Source: Deminuibacter soli (GTDB lineage: Bacteria > Bacteroidota > Bacteroidia > Chitinophagales > Chitinophagaceae). From it: a DNA stretch of 64,000 nt. The stretch lies in NCBI RefSeq assembly GCF_003412455.1, contig NZ_QTJU01000002.1:186001-250000 (forward strand). Reading direction: 5' to 3'. The position numbers and the translations under genes were made by a program. Below are positions 59,886 to 64,000 of this stretch, one piece after another. How positions within the stretch are numbered: the first letter of the stretch is position 1; every line of letters begins with the position of its first letter. The notes beneath the pieces were generated by a model. The model did no database searches. It worked only from the letters and a program-made list of their open reading frames with translations, and was not told the DNA's origin.

Positions 59886-61301
59886 GTGGGAAAATTTATC
59901 TACAAATTGAGAAAGCTTTCCTGGAGGAGGATGGCATATACAGGATTTATTGTTTCGTTGCTGATTATTACCTTGTTATCCTGGCTTTATCATCAGCAAT
60001 ACACTACCATGCTGCGTTACACCGCCGCAGTGGAACACTCTTACCGTGCCATTGCTGAAGTAAACCGCTTTGCCAGCCAGGTAAAGGATGTTGAAACGGC
60101 TGAGCGCGGTTACCTGCTTACACACGACAGCAGCTTTTTGCTGCCTTACAACGATGCCGTAAAATCTATTGAAGAATCGCTGGATTCCCTTGCCTCTTTT
60201 ACACGCGACAACCCGCTGCTGCAGCAACAGGTTATGTCGTTGCGGTACACCACACAAAAACGCCTGCTCAACCTTTCGGGCAATTCACTGAACCAGCTTG
60301 CCGGTAATCCCAGTCTTGTTTCATTTAACCTGCTTGAAGGAAAAATGGTGATGGACACCATTAAATCCGCTGTGAGCACGCTTACCCGCTCAGAGCTGGA
60401 ACTGCTGCAGGAACGCAATAATGCACGGGAAAGTTACCAGCTGGCCGTGCCTAAAATACTGATGGTGCTGCTGGTGTTTTCTTCCAGTTTGCTGCTGGTG
60501 TCGTTCGTGGTAATTGTGCAGGTATTGCGCAAAAGAAAACAATACCTGGCGCGGCTGGAAACCTCCAACTACGAACTGCAGGCCAATAACGAAGAGCTGG
60601 CACAGATTGCAAAGGTAGTGAGCCACGACCTGCAGGAGCCGTTGCGCAAAATACGCACCTTCAATAACCGCATGGTGATTAAACACCGCGAAAGCCTTAC
60701 ACCCGATGCCCGCCAGATACTGGGCCGGCTGGATGAGGCGGTTATACGCATGCAGGCGCTGGTAGAAGACCTGATGAACTATACCAGTCTTACCGGCAAT
60801 ACCGACACCATCGCCACCGTATCGCTCAATGATGTGGTAAAGCGCATTCTGCAATATTACCAGCCGGAGATCATGGATAAGAAAGCCACTATACAGGTGG
60901 GGCCGCTGCTGGATGTGCAGGGGTACGATCACCAGGTATTTATTGCGCTGGCCGCGGTGGTGGAAAATGCATTGAAATTTTCAAGTGCCGACACGCCGCT
61001 GGTGATACGCATCAATGGCCGTATGGACATGGCACGTGATGCCGCGCCTGATGAAAAAAGGATTGCTGAAAATAAGTACTATATTGTGCAGATAGCCGAT
61101 AACGGTATTGGCTTTAATGATATATTCAGGGAAAAGATATTTGATATTTTTCAACGCCTGCATTCGGGAGAAGCGCAATATGAGGGTAAAGGCATAGGAC
61201 TTGCTATTGTGCGGAAGGTAATGCATAACCATCACGGGTTTGTGCGGGCAGAAGGCAGGGAAAACGATGGCGCGATGTTCTGTTTGTATTTCCCGGTATA
61301 G
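59886..61301 (+). CDS. Membrane sensor histidine kinase with CHASE3 domain
   Basis: A 471-residue kinase. Membrane helix 1 is at about 19-36, a CHASE3 periplasmic domain at 37-188 (VKDVETAERGYLLT is the hallmark), and helix 2 at 189-213. The HisKA box has H247 in VVSHDLQEPLRKIRTF. The ATPase shows VVENALKFSS, DNGIGFND and GKGIGLAIV. It is divergent from the NtrC gene and followed by a single-domain receiver, a probable partner. Confidence 0.93.
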   Translation: MGKFIYKLRKLSWRRMAYTGFIVSLLIITLLSWLYHQQYTTMLRYTAAVEHSYRAIAEVNRFASQVKDVETAERGYLLTHDSSFLLPYNDAVKSIEESLDSLASFTRDNPLLQQQVMSLRYTTQKRLLNLSGNSLNQLAGNPSLVSFNLLEGKMVMDTIKSAVSTLTRSELELLQERNNARESYQLAVPKILMVLLVFSSSLLLVSFVVIVQVLRKRKQYLARLETSNYELQANNEELAQIAKVVSHDLQEPLRKIRTFNNRMVIKHRESLTPDARQILGRLDEAVIRMQALVEDLMNYTSLTGNTDTIATVSLNDVVKRILQYYQPEIMDKKATIQVGPLLDVQGYDHQVFIALAAVVENALKFSSADTPLVIRINGRMDMARDAAPDEKRIAENKYYIVQIADNGIGFNDIFREKIFDIFQRLHSGEAQYEGKGIGLAIVRKVMHNHHGFVRAEGRENDGAMFCLYFPV

Positions 61302-61353
61302 CAGCGTATTGCGTTGCCGGTGTCAATTATCTTATTTTTTGTATCCTAACTAT

Positions 61354-61361
61354 TACTTTTG
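61354..61361 (+). promoter_or_regulatory. TACTTTTG -7 box that decides the start of the receiver gene
   Basis: An exact TAnnTTTG match ending two bases before the first ATG (61364). Transcription would begin at about 61365, so the next in-frame ATG at 61379 is the likelier start. The -33 element is poorly spaced. Confidence 0.4.
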
Positions 61362-61378
61362 TAATGCAAAAACCTTAC

Positions 61379-61810
61379 ATGAGTTCCTCGTTCATACTGA
61401 TAGCCGAAGATGATGCAGACGACCGGTTTCTGATTCAGACAGCCTTTGAAGAAAAGGGGTTCAACGACAGGATCGAATTTGTTGAGAATGGTGTGGAATT
61501 ATTGTCTTTTCTACAGAATATCGCTGTGACCGCAAAGGAAGAGCAAAATTTCCCCGGCTTTATTTTACTGGATCTGAACATGCCTAAAAAAGATGGCCGC
61601 GAGGTGCTGAAAGAAATAAAACAACACCCGTTATACAAGAAAATTCCGGTGATTGTATTTACTACCACCCGTAACGAGCTGGAAATTAAGCGTTGTTACG
61701 AGTTGGGCGCCAATACGTATATAGTAAAGCCCATTAGTTTTGAAGCGTTGCTGAAGGTGGTTGACGATATACGCAGCTACTGGTTTCAAACAGCTTCTAT
61801 ACCTGCATGA
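61379..61810 (+). CDS. Single-domain response regulator (Rcp1-like)
   Basis: A 143-residue receiver with the acidic patch AEDDADD, phosphoacceptor Asp at about residue 65 in FILLDLNMPKKDG, Thr in VFTTTRNE and Lys in YIVKPISF. The insertion before the third strand is typical of Rcp1-type regulators that pair with hybrid or phytochrome-like kinases. It lies 77 bp after the CHASE3 kinase. It has no output domain, so it probably works by protein contact. The ATG at 61364 is an alternative. Confidence 0.9.
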   Translation: MSSSFILIAEDDADDRFLIQTAFEEKGFNDRIEFVENGVELLSFLQNIAVTAKEEQNFPGFILLDLNMPKKDGREVLKEIKQHPLYKKIPVIVFTTTRNELEIKRCYELGANTYIVKPISFEALLKVVDDIRSYWFQTASIPA

Positions 61811-61952
61811 TGTGCGCATTTATGCTGATTTATTGCCTGGCGCAATTACAGCATGTTTTTTGCCCTCATTTTTGCGGACAATCTTATTAAAAGGAATCCG
61901 TGCTGCATAAAAAAAGCCGGCCAGCCTGTAGTATTTAAAATAGTCTTATTGT

Positions 61953-62312
61953 ATGGCAAAAGATTCAAGTAAGACGGTGGTGATTGTGGACGATGAAATT
62001 GACTGGTGTTTATTGATGAAAGCCTACCTGAGCAGATTCAATTATGCTGTGTTTTGTTTTTATACCCTGCGGGAAGCATTTCCTACCATTTATTCCATAA
62101 AGCCCGACATTATTTTCCTCGATAACAACCTGCCCGACGGTGTGGGGTGGGAGAAGGCCAATGAGTTGCTTGACCAGTTACCTGAACTGGAACTGAATCT
62201 CATCAGCGCCTACCGCAATGTACTGCCCGCAGCCCTGCACAGGCCCGATGCGATCAGGGTTTGGGAAAAACCGGTTTCGGTGAAAGATCTCGATGCATAC
62301 TTCGCGAACTGA
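61953..62312 (+). CDS. Single-domain response regulator receiver
   Basis: A 119-residue receiver. Acidic pair DDE at 13-15, phosphoacceptor D57 in IIFLDNNLPDG, Ser84 in NLISAYR and Lys106 in VWEKPVS are all in place, so it should be phosphorylated. It lacks an output domain. It is 142 bp from the previous receiver; no promoter box was identified. It could be a phosphate sink or intermediate for the kinases in this cluster. Confidence 0.85.
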   Translation: MAKDSSKTVVIVDDEIDWCLLMKAYLSRFNYAVFCFYTLREAFPTIYSIKPDIIFLDNNLPDGVGWEKANELLDQLPELELNLISAYRNVLPAALHRPDAIRVWEKPVSVKDLDAYFAN

Positions 62313-62400
62313 TGGAGGGAGCGTGAATTGTCAGTCGTCAGTCTTGCAGCTAGGAGCTAATCGCTTGCAGCTATTAACTATTTTCGGTCTTTTTAAAAGA
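62313..62400. repeat. Remnant of dispersed repeats
   Basis: GCGTGAATTGTCAGTCGTCAG and 'cttgcagctaggagctaat' words echo the tails of the repeats at 12.3 kb and 44.2 kb, in a gene-free spacer before the S24 repressor promoter. Confidence 0.4.
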
Positions 62401-62414
62401 AATGTGCATAAATA

Positions 62415-62444
62415 TTTGGAGCCACTAAAAAAATTAGTATTTTG
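62415..62444 (+). promoter_or_regulatory. Promoter of the S24-type repressor gene
   Basis: TTTG (62415-62418), a 19-base spacer and TATTTTG (62438-62444), one base short of the consensus. The expected start near 62448 excludes an in-frame ATG at 62442 and supports 62463. Confidence 0.5.
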
Positions 62445-62462
62445 CAGCTAAATGAATTAGCT

Positions 62463-63218
62463 ATGTCTTTTGCCGGAAAAAATCTTCGTTACCTGCGCAA
62501 GTTGCGGGGCTGGACACAGGAAGAATTTGCCAATAAACTGAAGATCAAACGTTCACTGGTAGGTGCTTACGAAGAGGAAAGGGCTGAGCCGCGCCTGGAA
62601 GTGCTGGAGCAGATCTGCAGCATTTACAAGCTGAGCCTCGATGAGTTACTGCTGAAAGATCTCACCGTGGTAAAAAATCCCGGCTCCTATATCGATAAGC
62701 GCAGGCAAATGAAGATGGCCGGTGAATCGCAGGAAATACAGTTTGTGCCGGTTAAAGCTGCTGCAGGTTACCTGGCAGGTTATGCTGATCCTGAATTTAT
62801 CGACGAGCTCAATACATTTACCCTCCCTATGCTGGCTCCCGGCCATTACAGGGCGTTTGAAATTATTGGCGACAGTATGCTGCCCACACCCAGCGGCAGT
62901 GTAATTGTAGGCGAAAAAATCGATGATCTCGAAGAGCTGAAAACCAGCAATACCTACATTGTTGTATCCCGTAACGAGGGTATCGTGTACAAAAGGGTGA
63001 TGCGTAATAACCGCCTCAAAAACAAGCTCACCCTAATCAGCGACAATCCTATTTACGAACCATACCAGGTAAATACCGAAGACGTACTGGAAGTGTGGAA
63101 AGCCCAGATGGTAATTACCAAGGCCAATACACAACAGCGTTGGGATGTAAACCAGCTGGCAGGCATGGTAAACACACTGCAGGAGCAGGTGACCAATATC
63201 AAGAAAAAACTGAGCTAG
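62463..63218 (+). CDS. XRE-type transcriptional regulator with S24/LexA-like peptidase domain
   Basis: A 251-residue repressor. The HTH lies at about 8-62 (LRKLRGWTQEEFANKLKIKR, YEEERAEPRLEVLEQICSIY). The C-terminal S24 domain has catalytic Ser138 in IIGDSMLP and Lys177 in IVYKRVM, and an Ala-Gly pair at 101-102 in KAAAGYLAGY that matches the self-cleavage site of LexA/CI proteins. This suggests damage- or stress-induced self-cleavage. No SOS genes lie beside it, and no phage genes are present. Confidence 0.9.
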   Translation: MSFAGKNLRYLRKLRGWTQEEFANKLKIKRSLVGAYEEERAEPRLEVLEQICSIYKLSLDELLLKDLTVVKNPGSYIDKRRQMKMAGESQEIQFVPVKAAAGYLAGYADPEFIDELNTFTLPMLAPGHYRAFEIIGDSMLPTPSGSVIVGEKIDDLEELKTSNTYIVVSRNEGIVYKRVMRNNRLKNKLTLISDNPIYEPYQVNTEDVLEVWKAQMVITKANTQQRWDVNQLAGMVNTLQEQVTNIKKKLS

Positions 63219-63404
63219 TTAGTCCGCTGTTTTCATTTCCATTTTCTGCTATACTTACTTTCCCGCCAAACAGGTACAGGTTGCTGCATGCCGCAACTGA
63301 ATGCATGCGGCCTGTATGGTAACTGCACTGCCGTGCTGATTTGCCTGCGCAATTGCGCAATGCTGAATGGTATCCTGTACTGTATCTCGACTAAAACAAT
63401 TGTT

Positions 63405-63785
63405 ATGGATAGTATTGCACCTAATCTTTTTGTTGCAGACATGGCAACATCGATTGAATTTTATGAACGCCTTGGTTTTACACGAACTATGTCTGTGCCG
63501 GAAGCTGCGCCGTTTGTGTGGGCAATGCTTACCAATGGCCGGGTTTCTGTTATGCTGCAAACAATGGAAAGCCTGGCAGATGAGTTGCCGCCCATCAGCA
63601 GGGCAGGCGGCGGATCGTTGTTATTGTATATTAACCTGCACAACATACAAGCCTATTTTAAACGGCTGGAACAAGCTGTGCCCATTTTAAAAGGGCTTGA
63701 AAAAACATTCTATGGTGCTACGGAATTTTCCGTTGCCGATCCCGATGGCTTTGTGATCACTTTTGCCGAGCATGAAGCAGGGTAA
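63405..63785 (+). CDS. Glyoxalase / bleomycin-resistance fold protein
   Basis: A 126-residue vicinal-oxygen-chelate protein. NLFVADMATSIEFYERLGF opens the first beta-alpha-beta-beta-beta module and EFSVADPDGFVITFAEH closes the second. Metal ligands of active glyoxalases are only partly recognisable, so binding or dioxygenase roles are possible. The ATG at 63405 follows an ACAATTGTT stretch and removes a 39-residue extension. A terminator follows 44 bp downstream. Confidence 0.85.
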   Translation: MDSIAPNLFVADMATSIEFYERLGFTRTMSVPEAAPFVWAMLTNGRVSVMLQTMESLADELPPISRAGGGSLLLYINLHNIQAYFKRLEQAVPILKGLEKTFYGATEFSVADPDGFVITFAEHEAG

Positions 63786-63828
63786 GCTTATCCCGTTTTG
63801 TACCCAATGTATTACCTGTGAAAACCTT

Positions 63829-63856
63829 ACTGCCTGAGCTTTTCAGGCAGTTTTTT
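63829..63856 (+). terminator. Intrinsic terminator after the glyoxalase-fold gene
   Basis: Nine-base stem ACTGCCTGA / TCAGGCAGT, five-base loop, then a run of T. It separates this gene from the riboswitch unit. Confidence 0.88.
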
Positions 63857-63931
63857 ATGCCCGGCCTTTGGTTTGCGGTGCGATCGCTCATTAGCTGCGG
63901 CTGATTGGCCTGTTGTTTTATTACGCGGAAA

Positions 63932-63942
63932 ATGTATCTTGC
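63932..63942 (+). promoter_or_regulatory. Candidate promoter region before the TPP riboswitch
   Basis: TTG near 63922-63934 and TATCTTG at about 63936-63942, the same -7 word as before the MFS porter gene, lie about ten bases before the riboswitch. The exact -33 assignment is uncertain. Confidence 0.35.
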
Positions 63943-63951
63943 AATTGCTTT

Positions 63952-64000
63952 AGGGGTGTCCACCAATGTGGACTGAGATCATACCCTTTGTACCTGATCC
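63952..64000 (+). promoter_or_regulatory. TPP (thiamin pyrophosphate) riboswitch, truncated by window end
   Basis: The THI-box landmarks appear in order: AGGGGTGTCC, a short variable stem, GGACTGAGATCATACCC and TTTGTACCTGATCC. CTGAGA contacts the pyrimidine of TPP and the ACCTGATC part closes the other sensor helix. The 3' end and expression platform lie beyond 64000. It predicts a thiamin synthesis or uptake gene immediately to the right on the plus strand. Confidence 0.93.

Overview
The window is chromosomal DNA of a Bacteroidota bacterium, most probably a member of the Chitinophagaceae. This rests on TAnnTTTG-type promoter boxes, A-rich start regions without Shine-Dalgarno sequences, SusC-like and T9SS-like sequence remnants, carboxypeptidase-regulatory-like domains, an ECF sigma/anti-sigma pair, and many dispersed 'gtgaatagtgaat'-type intergenic repeats. 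No tRNA, rRNA, IS element, prophage or CRISPR array was recognised. The window is cut inside a DUF885 gene on the left and inside a TPP riboswitch on the right.

Layout. 1-12 kb: a glycan-degradation locus without SusC/SusD (DUF885 hydrolase, sulfatase, DUF2264 protein, GH88, GH109-like enzyme, sugar kinase, LacI regulator, PepSY-like protein, MFS sugar porter). Palindromes related to CAAACGTTTG lie upstream of several of these units. 12.1-14 kb: a LytTR regulator with a degenerate receiver, flanked by inverted copies of a composite repeat. 14-17 kb: SIP-type flavoprotein, TetR, MscS channel, MarR. 17.1-18.3 kb: a structured, gene-poor stretch holding four very short ORFs (24-36 codons) for uncharged or weakly charged amphipathic peptides, closed by a strong terminator. 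I consider this the best candidate for an undescribed system.

18.5-23.7 kb: a non-phosphorylative L-fucose pathway (FucP, mutarotase, KDF dehydrogenase, FAH-type hydrolase, fuconolactonase, fucose dehydrogenase) lacking a dedicated fuconate dehydratase. 24.3-37 kb: hexuronate and unsaturated-uronate catabolism (GH105-like/DUF4350, UxaB, UxaA, UxaC, GapN-like ALDH, KduD, KduI, KdgK, Eda, ExuT). Fucose, galacturonate/glucuronate and the products of pectin lysis would converge on pyruvate, lactate and glyceraldehyde-3-phosphate.

37-43 kb: ECF sigma factor and anti-sigma factor, two paralogous four-Cys proteins with internal membrane segments and T9SS-like C-termini, and a VWA lipoprotein-like protein. 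43-52.7 kb: housekeeping genes (xerD, YkgJ, YraN, manA, DUF6580, kptA, DUF6728, lpxB, surE, topoisomerase IB). 51-54.5 kb also holds three FMN split-barrel paralogues. 54.6-63.8 kb: a signalling cluster with an NtrB/NtrC-like set of soluble PAS kinases and a sigma-54 activator, a CHASE3 kinase, two receivers, an S24/LexA-like repressor and a glyoxalase-fold protein.
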